A stretch of DNA of 64,000 bases from the NCBI GenBank assembly GCA_036852015.1, contig JAANDG010000169.1:62001-126000 (forward strand). The letters run 5' to 3'. This stretch comes from Pelodera strongyloides. Its lineage: Eukaryota > Nematoda > Chromadorea > Rhabditida > Rhabditidae. Shown here one piece after another: positions 36,301 through 56,061 of this stretch. Numbering within the stretch: position 1 is the stretch's first letter; each line of letters opens with the position of its first letter. The notes under the pieces are model-generated. The model searched no databases. It was not told the DNA's origin and saw nothing but the letters and a program-made list of their open reading frames with translations. A program made the translations under genes and the position numbers.

Positions 36301-39300
36301 TTGTTATTACGAAATGGATGGATGTATATATGCCTCATATTCAGATTTGATCCCCGCACCGACAAGTATGACGGACGGTACAACCCATACGATCCAGCAT
36401 ATGACCCGAGCACTGACCCAAGGTAGGTAACTTTTTGACTGATTCAGTTTTTCGGAAGTCGACACTCTGTCCTCTGTGACGCGATCATACCCGAAGTAAT
36501 TTTTTTTTGTCATTTAGATACCGTCAACAGTTCCCTAATCAAGCACAGCCAGCACCTGCACAACCACAGCCTCAACACAGAGACCGAGAAGTGCAAGTAA
36601 GATTTCAGTTCAAAGTGTATTTTTCATTCCTACCTGTGGGCCCTTCCCTAGCGTAAAGATTTCCTTTGTTGGGTTGTCTGTGCAGTCTCCACCTGAACCT
36701 AAAATAACTTGCTCGAAAATCTTAGGCTGCCCCGGCCGCGGATAAGCCATCTGAATACCAGAACGTTCGACAAGTTGACCCAAGTGACCAGAGACTGGTT
36801 GACCCGAGAGCGAACCCGCAGGACCCCAGATATGATCCCAGGTTGGTGCTTGGTTGGAATATACTATCAGGGCGCGTTCGGGATTGCGAAAAGAAAGAAA
36901 AGAAATCAAAAAAGTAGTTCGGGATGGCCGGTCGGAAATGTAAATCTTTTCCACAGTACATATAGCCCGTGGGCACAGAGACCACTTATATTTAGATATG
37001 CAAAACTATTTGGAGACAATTTGAATGCCTCTGTGCCCACGGGCTATGTGTACTGTGGAAAAGATTTACATTTCCGACCGGCCATCCCGAACTACTTTTT
37101 TGATTTCTTTTCTTTCTTTTCGCAATCCCGAACGCGCCCTTAGATGTTGGCTGCCCTGCAACAAACCCAATTGACGATGTGCATAGAATTGCAAAATTGA
37201 TAGCACAGCTCATGAGCTCAGCATATCCTTCTAGACTTCTCAGCTACGGATGTTCATTCTTTATTCAGGTTTGACCCACGCACAGATAAGTATGATGGAC
37301 GTTTCAACCCATACGATCCAGCTTATGATCAGTCCACTGACCCGAGGTTTGTTGAGAGTGTTTGTTTCATTCATTGTTGAGATTGTGTTTTCGTTGAGAA
37401 GGAGGGAGGAGCAATGTGTCGCGATATGTTAGACACTTACTTCCCCAGCAGCAGGCCTTCTTTATCAGCCTTCAATACCCTTTGTTTACGGTATCTTATA
37501 TGCGTGTGCGCGCAGTGTAGTTAGTAGTTACAGTCTACAGTATTATACCTTTAAACTTTGAAATGCGTGACTCCATTTTTGAGGTATCGTCAACACGAAC
37601 ATAACGCACATCCTCAGCAACACAGAGGTAACCAGCAACAAGATGTAGGTTTTTTTGTCTACGTATTTTACAACATACCAACATTGTGTCATTGAAAACA
37701 AACTGGGTAAACCGGCAAGTTAGCGGCTCCCGATCCCAGTGGGTCTATAATAACGAACTATATTATACATTGTGTGGAAATTGGGCACTCCAAAGCTTTT
37801 TCTTTTCGTCAAATGATTGCGGTTTTTTTGTAGGAGGAAAACAGACGTCGCGCCGAGGAACACCGACGAGTAAGATTGTTTATTGATTATGGAGCATTTA
37901 GTATTTGGAAACTTACGGTCAATTTGGTTTTGGGATCGTAATCGTAAATTAAACTTGAAAACGTAGGAGTGTATAGACTTAGACCTGCAGTTGAACTCTA
38001 TTTTGTGGTGTTGGGCGAGTTAGAAGTTAGAAAAGCTCGCCTTTGAGCGAGTTGGCTAGCTTTATAGTGGAGGCTTTTTTGAAAAGTTTTCTCTTTCCGG
38101 AGTCCTATCTAAGCTTTTAGCATGCCTTCCTTCAGCCGTTCTTCTCCCGGCGGTTTGATGATAATTGACTATAAATTAAGGTTTACGAGGAACAGAGACA
38201 GAGGCACGATATTGAGGCCAGACAACGAGAGATTATGCTCCGGGAGAGGGAGGAGAGGGACAGGCAAGAAAGGGAGCAGAGAGAACAGAGGGAGAGACAA
38301 AGAAACGGACAACAGGTACGGTACTTCATTTAAATTTACTCTAAAGCAAAACATATACTTTGTTAAATCGAGTAAAATTGATTCGAAATCAAGAAAACCT
38401 TTGAAGAAAGTATTTATCTTTGTTCTCAGTTCTCTATTTCGCTGCTTTCGCTAAAGAATGTACTGTAAGTTTATTATTTAATATTCACAATTATCATTCC
38501 AGCCACAGCCCCAGCCTCAGGCCACCTTCCAGCAACAACAACAACAACCAGCTGATGTTGCACCAGCTCAGAGAAGGTAGGTTCTTGCTTACATAGTCGC
38601 ATTCGAAACATTTCATCTTGTTTTCCACGTGCCGTGCGTCACGTCACAGCATCTTGATTGTATTAACGGGTTGGAGTATTTGGAATTTGAATTAGCTATT
38701 GTGCGTATTAAAATGAATACATTATATGTTATTTGAGCTTTGGTTGGGACGGAGATGGTTGTGAAATCTGATTTGATTTTATGTTGAAGTGTTGTTGAGG
38801 TAACATATGTTAGTTTTTTTCTTTCAGCAAGGAGCTTATCCCAGTGAAGATCCTTCGTACCGGACCTGTTCATGGACTGAATGTTGTGGATAGGGATGGA
38901 AACCTTTACCAGCCGATTGATCAGAATGGGTTAGTTACTTTACTCCTCTCATAGATCCGGCTCTGATAGTTGGGTTAATATGTTGGAATATTATGGGTAT
39001 TCATTTCGCCCGAGGTGAAAGTTGTGGAGATTTTTGCATTTGCAAACTGGAATATATTATTTCGCCGCCCGGGCCCGAGGTGAAAGTGCTAGATGCGTAC
39101 ATATTTTTATATTTTGGATATTGCAAACTGTGTGTATTTCGGACAGGGGTCCACACAACACAGTGTTCCGATTCATAACATAACATAACATTTTTTTCAT
39201 GATTGTGGATTGCGGACTGTGTGTGGTTGTTGCCCTTTTTAGTGTCTGTTCCCAGAAGTAACTATATATTCATGTTCTCGGTGACTAATTCAGCCAGCAA

Positions 39301-42069
39301 GTCTTCTATCCGGAAGATAGACGCCTGCCCCCGTTCAGAAACCGCATGCAATTACCGCCCCACCAACAGACGTTCGTTTCTGGAACACGAACACGAATCG
39401 AAATAGAGATTTAGATTTTCCAATTTCCCACTTCCCAGCCCAGCGCTTGTCTCGTCTTCCCTCTATATTTATTCCCCTCGCTGTATCCTGGAATACCGGT
39501 GCCACCTGTTGTCAAATTGACTTGACACTTGACACCAATTGACATTTCCGGAAAACCTTGGTTCCCGCATTCCATGGGTGTCTTTCCAATAAACTGTACA
39601 AACGCAAGTAGAAACTTGCCCCCAGCACAGCAGATATCCCCCTCCCCCTCCTTCCCCAAGAGCTTGTGCTTCCGTACAAAACCCCTACTCAATGGATAAT
39701 ATATCAAAGAGTTTCTGCTTTAGAGCGCATGGAGTGGACCAGAGGTACGATATCCCCGGATATGAGAAACACCGTATGCACAATGTGCCAAGGGGAACCC
39801 CGCAGACGGGTAAGTTTATATTAAGATTGGAAGCATTGTGTGACCTTTTTGTAGTAACACATTGAGCCTATTTGAATGCTAATGTACTGTAAAGAAATAC
39901 TTGGAATTTGGAATTTGTTGTTCCAAGAATAGTTTTTTGACCTCTAAAAAGTTGTTCTTCCCTTTTGCAGCTGATGTACAGATTGGACATGGAGCGGCTC
40001 CCGCTGTTCCCAGAGCAGAGGCAGGAGCGCAGATTGGACAGGGAGCTGGTTGGACACCTGTAGAACATCAGAGTGAGCATGAGCTTACAAGTTGACTTTA
40101 GATGAGAGATAAGACTTGTTACCGTAGCTGATTGTGACTTGCTTATTAGATTATGTTGTCGCGTTGTAATTCCGGGCTAACATTGTTAGATACACAAGGT
40201 TCTCAGCGACAATAGCCCGTATTCTCGGGACGACGGAAATGTTCCGTTGGGGAACTCATTTGTATGCAAATTTCTCGACTAACTAGACTACCTTGAGGAA
40301 AAATTTGCATACAACTGAGTTCCCCAACGGAACATTTCCGTCGTCCCGAGAATACGTCTAATGTCATAGAGCACGTTCGCGAACGTGGAAAGTGAGAAAG
40401 TCTAATTCAAATGCACGTTCGCGTTCCATACATAAGCGGATTTTGAAACTCGCTACAGTATGAGCGCAAATAAAAGTCTCAGCACGAAGACATAAAATGC
40501 ACCAATTTTTAGTTGAGTATGTAGGTGCGCACCGGTTTTGCACCGTGCTTTACATAGAATTCGACGAACGTGCACTTGAATTACACTTTCGCACTTTCCA
40601 CGTTCGCGAACGTGCAAATAAAAGCTCTATCATAGTTCAATAAAAAAACTACCTTTATTTAGCCATCGGTCATGGAGCAGCCCCAGTTGAGCAAGGAGCA
40701 GGGCATGGCATTGGAGGAGGAGCAGGAGTCCAACCTGCTGAGCATCACTGTGAGTGGAAAGAGAAAGGAGTGTTTGAGAATTATAAGCGCCTTGATGTTC
40801 AAGCGAAACCCCTTCCTAGATTGAATAATATGAATCCATTATGTAGTAATGAATGACATGTGCTAAACTGTGTCAAGAAGTTTGTACCAGTGAGCCATTC
40901 ACGCTATGGAATGGGGGGGGGGGGCAGTTTAAGTTTCGAGTGCCTTTTCATTAACCAACACGATCTTTCCATCCCGCGAAACCTGTATTTGATATATTTT
41001 AGCCATCGGTCACGGAGCAGCCCCAGTTGAGCAAGGAGCAGGACATTCTATTGGAGGAGGAGCAGGAGTCCGACCTGTTGAGCATCATTGTGAGTGGATT
41101 TTGAGGGAATCAGGGAATGTACGGTGATTTAAGGGAATATGCCGTGAAGTGGCTGTGGGGCTTTTGTGCTGTCAGTATCAGTATCAGTGCACTGATTTCC
41201 CAAAACACGATCATTTAGCCATTGGCCATGGTGCAGCTCCTGTTGATGCTGGTTCGATCGGAGGAGGAGCTCAGCCAGTGGCGGGATCTGGTGGTAAGTT
41301 GTGTATTAAAATTTTAAACTCTTGATTCGTAGAGAGAAAGAAAATATAGATAAAGAATAAATGCGAAAAGACACATACACACCGACATTGTTGTTATTGA
41401 CGTAATTCAGCCGTTGGACATGATGCATCAGCGAATGTGACGTCGTCGCCGTCTATCGGAATAGGAGCTCAACCAGTTGCTGGATCTGGAGGTTAGTTTT
41501 TGATTATAATGATTTTGGTAGTTCGGTAGAGAAGAAATGTGGTGTACGGTGGTGCTGTGGTGTTCTGACGTCCCTTATGATTAGAATGACCCATTACAGG
41601 AACTTGTGTAGTGTGAAATGGTGACATCGAGTTGAGAATAGTATATATATATATATATATATATATATTGCCTTCTTTACTCACAATCAAGTAATTATTT
41701 GCAGACCAACCGAAACCACTGCCTATTGATGATGATGATGTTGACTATCAGAACCTGGAGAGGTGAGAAATTTTGAGATTCTTATAGATTTGAGAGTTGG
41801 TTAGTTCTTGGATTTGAGGGACTACTGTTCATAAAATGGAATGGAAGACATGCATGTTTTGCTGGTTGCCAGTTTAGCTAATAGGTCAATCATTGATTGA
41901 CAAGTGTGTGTTTTACTTCGTCGCGGTTGAATGTTTTGTGATTTTTGAGGGACCATGTGCTGAGTTTGACTTTTTTAATTCGAGAATATTAACTGAGAAT
42001 GTTTGACGATTTAGACCGGCGCCCCCTCGTCCCGCCAAGGCAGTCACCGACAGTGAGGAAGATGTGTAA
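30395..42069 (+). CDS. Secreted low-complexity repeat protein, unrecognised (about 29 exons)
   Basis: Exons: 30395-30451, 30760-30884, 31059-31082, 31177-31232, 31418-31487, 31756-31856, 33231-33289 (weak acceptor), 33511-33603, 34371-34415, 34831-34875, 35125-35190, 35778-35920, 36345-36422, 36518-36596, 36726-36841, 37269-37346, 37584-37644, 37834-37869, 38181-38315, 38503-38576, 38828-38929, 39724-39809, 39971-40072, 40663-40749, 41003-41089, 41219-41293, 41411-41491, 41705-41762, 42015-42069. About 757 aa; phases join. An N-terminal signal peptide (MNLRWCALGLLVAVTQAA) is followed by a beta-like N-terminal third. Two copies of a three-exon module follow (VDPSDQRLVDPR, FDPRTDKYDGR with NPYDPAYD, YRQ-type Gln-rich). 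Then come an Arg/Glu coiled coil, a Gln/Pro tract, a VKILRTGPVHGLNVVDRDG block, repeated IGHGAAPVEQGAGH modules and an acidic tail (TDSEEDV). There is no TM segment. The composition suggests a matrix or cuticle-associated protein, by inference only. ATG lies 4 nt after a CCAG acceptor. Micro-exons may be missing between 33604 and 34370 and near 34577. Confidence 0.72.
32813..32992. repeat. Inverted repeat in an intron of the secreted-protein gene
   Basis: Arms at about 32813-32856 (CTCAGGCGCGCAGCGCG, then AACCGCTTCCGCGGAAAA) and 32946-32992 (the inverse copy with a few changes). The surrounding 32.5-32.9 kb contains repeated GGGAAACGCGGGATT-like words, consistent with an old repeat. Confidence 0.5.
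33399..33452 (+). repeat. 27-nt tandem duplication in an intron
   Basis: Two perfect adjacent copies of a 27-nt unit beginning CAAGTAATGTTGACG, just upstream of the exon at 33511. Confidence 0.9.
34619..34793. mobile_element. MITE, AAGCGAAATACC family (copy C)
   Basis: Terminal repeats AAGCGAAATACCAGCC and its near inverse copy (AAAACCGGCCTGTATTTCGCTT). A longer word, TTTAAGAAGCGAA, appears at both borders. About 170 bp, intronic in the secreted-protein gene, 37 bp before the exon at 34831. Confidence 0.7.
34983..35100 (+). mobile_element. 118-bp MITE, GAGGCCGTATTCACCACTC family (copy 2)
   Basis: Same length as the copy at 4141-4258 and in the opposite orientation. Terminal repeats GAGGCCGTATTCACCACTC and, on the other strand, GAGGCCGTATGCACCACTC. 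Ends 24 bp before the exon at 35125. Confidence 0.75.
35917..36145 (+). mobile_element. GAGGCCGTA-type MITE with a 63-bp tandem duplication over a splice donor
   Basis: Element ends are GAGGCCGTAATCACCAACAC (36010; also 35947 in the first repeat) and, on the reverse strand at 36145, GAGGCCGTATTCACCAACAC. The stretch from the exon end CCAG|GTTAGT through the left end of the element is present twice with a 63-nt period (donors at 35921 and 35984). Using the second donor would run into a TAA, so the first is the working one. Confidence 0.7.
36870..37139. mobile_element. 270-bp near-palindromic MITE with GGGCGCGTTCGG ends
   Basis: Arms of about 110 bp (36870-36985 and 37029-37139) are almost exact inverse copies. 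Flanking trinucleotides are TCA and TTA. The GGGCG-type ends and 3-bp target are reminiscent of PIF/Harbinger-derived MITEs, by inference. Intronic in the secreted-protein gene, between the two modules. Confidence 0.8.
40218..40356. mobile_element. 139-bp hairpin MITE with CGTATTCTCGGGACGACGG ends
   Basis: Arms of about 55 bp are almost exact inverse copies (CGTATTCTCGGGACGACGG and inverse), continuing through TTCCGTTGGGGAACT and TTTGCATAC. Intron of the secreted-protein gene. Confidence 0.8.
40366..40630. mobile_element. 265-bp MITE with ATAGAGC...CACGTTCGCGAACGTGG ends
   Basis: Terminal inverted repeats containing the palindrome CACGTTCGCGAACGTG followed by GAAAGTG. It begins 9 bp after the preceding hairpin element. 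The right end is 32 bp before the exon at 40663. Confidence 0.7.
41642..41669. repeat. (TA)n microsatellite
   Basis: About 14 TA units in the last-but-one long intron of the secreted-protein gene, shortly before the exon at 41705. Confidence 0.9.
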
Positions 42070-42498
42070 AGTTTGATTGATTATAGAATATACTGTAATA
42101 TTAAGTTTGTATAGAATAGTGCATCATAGTACTGTATGTGCCTTATCTCTTTCTCGTTTTATCTCTCTTTCACACGCTCTATCGTTATGATTTCTTTCTC
42201 TGCGTCTTCACTCATACCACGGTCTGTTGTTGGTTGTGTTATGAAACTACCTTCCACTTTCTATTTTATTATTTTAAAGTTTGAGTTGTGAAAGTTTAAA
42301 ACAGATTATTTTTGATTCTTCTCTTTCTAGAGAATAGGTTTTACCGTGCGGTTTGTTACCTTTAAAGCATTAATTAATCGATTAACATCACTTATCATTA
42401 TCTTTTTTTGCTCACACTGCCTCCTGTAATGGATTCATTTTTGTTAAGTTGCATTGCACGTTTGACATGGTTATGAAAGTCTTTATCGTTGTTTGTTT

Positions 42499-42504
42499 AA
42501 TAAA
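42499..42504 (+). terminator. Candidate poly(A) signal of the secreted-protein gene
   Basis: AATAAA about 430 nt after the stop codon, followed within 20 nt by a T-rich stretch. Confidence 0.5.
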
Positions 42505-42703
42505 GTTTTTTTTATAATTGCTTGTGCTTGAGTTGGAGATGACTGAATTAGTGTGGAGAATTTTGCCGGATAACTTCGGAACAAGTATCTTAGATGTTGG
42601 ACATGTCTACTTAAATTTTTAGATAACTGCTGGAATCGTTAGTTTGTCAGAGTTGATTTGCAAAGCTGGAAATTCGAGCGGTAATAAGAACAACGAAACT
42701 CAA

Positions 42704-42973
42704 GAGTTGCGCGCTGCAGCAGTTTGGGGGTGTTTCCCGCAAAAGAATTTGATGCGCGCGGAAGAAACTTTCACCAACGCTGGTTGCCGTTTTGGTGCGG
42801 GAAACGTCCCCAAGCTTGCGGGAAACACCCCCAAAACGTTGCCGAAAAGGTGCGGGGCGCAACTTACGCGCCGAGTCAAGAAAAGTGATTCCTGCACCGA
42901 ATCGGCGCGCATTGCGTGTCCCATTTCGTTGCGGCGCGCATTTTGTGTCCCGAAATGGTGCGACGCGCAACTC
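42704..42973. mobile_element. Inverted-repeat element with GAGTTGCGCG ends
   Basis: Ends GAGTTGCGCG and CGCGCAACTC. A second internal inverted pair is TTTGGGGGTGTTTCCCGCA and TGCGGGAAACACCCCCAAA. 270 bp, much richer in GC than its surroundings, intergenic. Confidence 0.6.
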
Positions 42974-43827
42974 ATCGGCTCTCAGTGTAGTGATTATTAA
43001 TGGTTTTTGATTATTTATTATGAGTAATATACACACATGGATTTAAAACTGTTTTATTGGTTACTGTAATGTTTTCATTCGTTTTATAATGTGGACTGTA
43101 AATATATGCTCAAAGCTCAAACCCTCCCCGATCGAGACTGTCTGGCACTTTTCGTGGGGGCGAGTTAGATGACCGTGAGTATTTGCAAACAATCAGAGGG
43201 TGGACCTTGGTGCACTGTCTGGATTGAGGTGAAAAATAAGAATAGATATTTATTTTCATCTTAATTCTAATCGATTTGTGGGAAACGAAATATGTACTCC
43301 TCGCCGCGCACCGATAGTGTGCGAGATCTTCGCCGCGCTCATTTAGATGTATGCGATATGAGAGTGCCGCCGCACGTCTGCGTCATGTACTCCGACATAA
43401 ATGAGGCATCTCTCTGATGCGTGCGGGGGAACTTCCGCGCACCAGTGAGAGCGCGGCCATAGACTCGCTCACTGGCTTTATTGCTGACCCCCGGGGCGAA
43501 CATCCTAAGAGTTCTCTTTGAGGACTGAAGGCCGTCGATCACTGAAGCTTCCTTCTGCGCGTTTCAGTTCCCGTTCCCATGCTTGTAATTCCCAATTGTC
43601 CTGCGGTTCCCAATGTGCCCAGATATGACCAATTGCTCTGAATTGCCCTGATGGGCTGGGACCTATCGACCGTATTCCCAGTCCATCTTTTCCCGTAATT
43701 TGCATGTGCCAATTGGAATTGCATTGGAATGCAGGTGAAAAAGGAAGAAAGGCACTCGGGCTTTTATGGGGGCCTCTTTCCGCATAATGCATCTCTATTC
43801 TTTGTTGCCACAGCCAAGAAGCATTCC

Positions 43828-43970
43828 AATGGATCTCTCTCTTTCTCTTTCTCTCTCTGCTTCTGTCTCCCTCCCTCTATCTCCCTACCTCTCTTTTCTC
43901 CCTCTCCCTCTCTATCTCTCTTTCTCCCTCCATCTCTCTCTGTCTCTCTCTCTCTTTTCCTCTCTCTCCA
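43828..43970. repeat. Long imperfect (CT)n pyrimidine tract
   Basis: About 140 nt of CTCTCT/CTTTCT/CCCTCC repeats on the + strand, followed at 44060-44175 by purine-rich GAGAGA sequence. The two could pair. Upstream of ccb-1. Confidence 0.9.
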
Positions 43971-45335
43971 ATAGCTTTAGCCGGGCTGTCGATAGGCTGC
44001 TACGGGCGCGGCGTCACAGAGAGGCCTATAGAATGAAGCTTCTCCTTCTCCCCGCGAGGAAGAGAGACAGAGAAAGAGAGAGTGTGTATGTGAAAGAGAA
44101 GTAGAGAAATAGGTGAGAGACAAGGCCCCGGGAGAAGTGAAGAGATAAAGACAGAGAGACGTGAGAGAGAGACAAGGGCCCGCCATCGTCGTCCAAGGAC
44201 CATTCATCGATCGAGGCTTTTGCTTAAGTCATCTGGTTATTTTTTTCAGATCAAATTATCTTTTTTGGAACCTTGCCAATTACTACGGTAATCCAATCGA
44301 TAAATCGATAAACTCTCCATTTATTGTGTGCCCTCGTGAGAAACTTCGATATACTTTTATGTATAAGTTTATTGCACTCTCGATTACTCTCGATTCTCGA
44401 AGTCTTTTTTTATGTGACGCTTGAAACATTTTAGTTGAGTGTTTTGAACCCATTTTATTGAGAATTAAGTATATTTTATGTATTTATTTACATAATTACC
44501 GAGAAAAACTGTAATAATGGGGTTGTAAATTGTAGGGAAATTACTCTTATATGAATAGTTCGATAAGAAAGAAAGACATTTATATTTATAACCGGTTAAA
44601 ATATAAATTAATGGCGAGAATTTATTATCTATAATTTTTTCTTGTTCCAGAGATATGTATTATGTGTGCAGGTAGTTTATGAGATTTTTTGTAACGGTTT
44701 ATATAATAAGGAATTAAATTAAAATCCAAATACATTACAAATTCGTTCGATTTACATTAAAAATATACGGCAAACATATGGAAAACACAATAGGTCATTT
44801 CCCACTGCACATTTAAATGGCTAATTTATATTCAGTGAGAAACAAATTTAGGAATCAAAGAAATTTTTCTTTTGGTAATAATTTAGTGAAATTTATACAC
44901 CATATGTATAACAAATATCATTCCATAAATGACCCTTTGTGTTATATTATGCAGATTATAATATTCTATTGTTCTTTGCATTTTTTTCACAAATATTTCC
45001 GTTGCGCGAATTTTACAAATACGGCTTCTTTTCTTATTATGATGAACAATAATGACACTAACAATATCAAACGACTCATTGTGTGGGCACACTTTTTATA
45101 TAAAGAAGCGCAAGATATGTTGCTTTTAAATCATTCGAGATTCGCTACTTTCCTATGCAATGTTTGTTGTATATATGCAATCTCTTTATGTTCATTCCAA
45201 GGACGTGACCAAGCTCCTTTGTTTTAAACTAATATATTTACCAATTGTTCCGCTCAACACTTTTCTTACTTTTAGAACTTCTAACGCGAGGATCAGTGTG
45301 CGCGTGCCGCGACAACACCGCGCACTCTTTGTATA

Positions 45336-53301
<7,966 letters not shown>

Positions 53302-56061
53302 GGGGAAATCTTGGAAACCTTCCAAGGGGAAATCCCACAGGACACTTCTCCCATAACTAGAGGGTAACCACCAAGTACTGGGAACAAAACTTGGCAGGTA
53401 TTCTCCAGAACGGTTTACTAACGCTTCGATACTCCCCCTATTTATACATATACGCCGACACAGAATTAGTTCAGCGAATACGTTGTTATGCTCCTTGGTG
53501 TAGTTCGTAAGTCATAGAGGGGTAAACTCGTTTTAGGGGAGTTTTTTACCCGATGATAGTTCCACCTCTGGTATTCTTTTACCCCAAAATGGTTCTACCA
53601 GATCAATGGTCGATCACTCAGATTATTTACTCAGCACATTTTCATTTACTTATTTCTACCTAGTCCTTTATACAATAAGCTTCTATCGTACGGGTACTCG
53701 GAAAGATGAACTTCGATGCTTTTTTGTCCTCTTAATATATTCGATTACACTTTCTAAACTATAATTTAGGGCTTTTTTTTCGTACAAACGGGTGAGCACA
53801 CCGTTTCTTTGGGCTTTAGTATTGTGACAGAGACGCAACTTGTTAAATCAAGAGTCATCCTAAATATAATAATTGACTAATCTTAAAGCGATGTAGCCAC
53901 TGGTTTTTGAAATGTATGTTTGACAGCTGTATCCCATATGCTGTATGCAAACGAACGAATGCAAACATTTGTATGAACACAGCGTCCATTGCGGGTGTCA
54001 AAATCCGGCTGTTATGCAGCTTTAATCTGCTCTCACATAATTTTTCAAACCGCCAAACTCTTTCAGTTACCTGCAAAGATTCTATTGAAGAAAATACGCA
54101 CAAAATGCTCAGTTCTTTATTTTCCGTTTGATTATTTGCGCCGATTGTGAGGTATTCTTATTTCTTCTCGTCGTTTAGAACATACATCTAAACATTTTAT
54201 TTTTTACAGACATTTTACTACATCTATTAACTCTGATTCAAGAATCCGGTGCATGCTTTAGTAACAAATTTTACACTTTATTTTTTTTCAGTTATATATG
54301 TCAGTTTTTACTTTCTCATAAGGTATAATATACCAAGATTGGTCGGGCAAAAATACCCCCGCTTACCACCTTGCTTAGGACAATTTGAAATTTGAAATTC
54401 CCTCAACTATTTAGCTCTTTTCTGATACACGGTCAACAAACAAGCATTGCCAACTTTGTCCCCGTCACAGTATGTATACATTATTATCTTTCTAGCATAT
54501 TTATCTACCGTATATTTCCAATCACTATTTTCCTACGAACCCCCAATCCCAATTCCCTGTATTTCTCATGTGCATATCTCCCCAATCCCCAATGACAAAT
54601 AAAGATTTCTACTTTGAAATTGTGGAAGTTATTACACAATATAACTAATACGGTGTTATAGGTTATAGCATGGCGTCGAACTGCTTCTGGCACTTTCTAG
54701 AAAAGCATTCATTATAATTGGCCAACATCTCAAATCGTCTGATTATACAAAGCTAATCAGATGATCAGATTCCGTCAATCCTACATCAGCCTCACAATTC
54801 AAAGCTGACTACGAAGATAAGCTGGAAGGTGTAAAGAATGCACTCATTATCTTATTAGCAGCATCTTACATAGTTATAAATCCACTCCAGTTAATTATTG
54901 AAACCATTTAGGATAAAAATTTTGATATGTATACACATCAAATCCCAAAGCCCCCTCCCAAAAAACATACGATATGTTACGTTTTAATGTTTATTAAAAA
55001 CCGTAGCAAGAAAAAGAAATGTGTGCAGAGACTGAGTCAAATTAAAAGGAAACAACGACCACATAAAAAGACCACTTCTTGCTGCAAAATTAATAAAACA
55101 CGAATATAAACACCGTACAACTTGTACCTATACTCACTAACAATAGTTTCTTCTAACTTTTCACTTGAGACAAAAAGGGCAAAATCGCGGGACTAAAAGA
55201 TACAGAGGAATTCGTTCACTATAATTCTACAAAAAAAAAAACAATTCAATAAGACGCTAAATACAAGTACATTAATTGTGTATTATAGTACACGTCTATC
55301 TCATACAATAAAAATAAGAGAAGTTGGTATTACAAAAGTCAGGCGCTCTCGCTCTCTCTATCACACTCTTACCACAACACAGAGGTAATACCAACTACCA
55401 ACTTACTCCTGCATAACAAAAATAAAAAATGGCAAAGTGATGCAAACGTGGGGAAGGTTTTCGGCGATTTTATCAAGAAAATTAGAAAATCTCACAGAAT
55501 CTGTTCGAAAAAGCTGAATTCACTTCAGATTTCCCGCAAAACAAACATACATATATGACATTGATACCTATCATAAAATCATTCTCAACTCACAAGAAAG
55601 CTTTCTGCTAATGGAAACACGGTACACACTGGACTGATTTATATAATGTGAAGCGTGAAGAATACTAAATTAAAATCGGAGGTTTCTATGCAAGTAACAT
55701 ACAACCTCCATCTTCAAAAAATCTAATTGTAAGTGCAAGTTCATTATTCATTTCTTAAAAGGCAACAAAGAAAATTTTAAAATAAATCGTCTAAACTCGT
55801 GGACTGAAGAAAAAAAACCGGAACAATGAAAATGTGCCTGTATTCGGAAAAACACGAAAATGAAACTTGTATGGGTACAGAAAACACGTACATTGGGAAA
55901 AACATACCTTGTTGTAAAAAAATGTAGTAGCTTGGTTAGTGGACAAAGAATAAGGATTCAATAGTCAAAAGTTAAACAGAGTGAAAAAGGATCACAAATC
56001 ACAAGATACATCATAACAAACAGTAATAAATAATAATATTCCTCACTTGGTTTGAGATTCG
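53302..56061. other. Convergent 3' region between ccb-1 and the scribbler-like gene
   Basis: AT-rich, no supported coding exon. A + strand AATAAA near 54598 could end a long ccb-1 3' UTR. The left part (53890-53930) has a weak match to the AAGCG/GTTTTTGAAA repeat family. The 3' UTR of the - strand gene lies at the right end. Confidence 0.4.

Larger units (their letters stand above)
42070..45335. other. 3' UTR, intergenic region and ccb-1 upstream region
   Basis: After the 3' UTR of the secreted-protein gene there is a GC-rich inverted-repeat element (42704-42973), a GC-rich patch at 43270-43560, a long pyrimidine tract (43828-43970) and AT-rich sequence from 44220. No splice-consistent exon is seen. 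A TTTAG acceptor ending at 45275 lies 60 nt before the ccb-1 start codon and is a candidate trans-splice site. Confidence 0.45.

Noticed and set aside
36709..37143. 144-aa open frame across the 270-bp palindrome
   Set aside because: It runs through an intronic MITE and mirrors a frame on the opposite strand because the element is palindromic.
42644..43036. Overlapping open frames of 118-129 aa on both strands
   Set aside because: They are by-products of a GC-rich inverted-repeat element, with no conserved domain.
43729..44104. Ser/Leu-rich frames (81-112 aa)
   Set aside because: They are translations of the CT microsatellite.
44817..45227. 136-aa AT-rich open frame upstream of ccb-1
   Set aside because: Composition is Asn/Ile/Phe/Tyr-rich as expected from AT-rich DNA; there is no domain and no trans-splice acceptor near its start.
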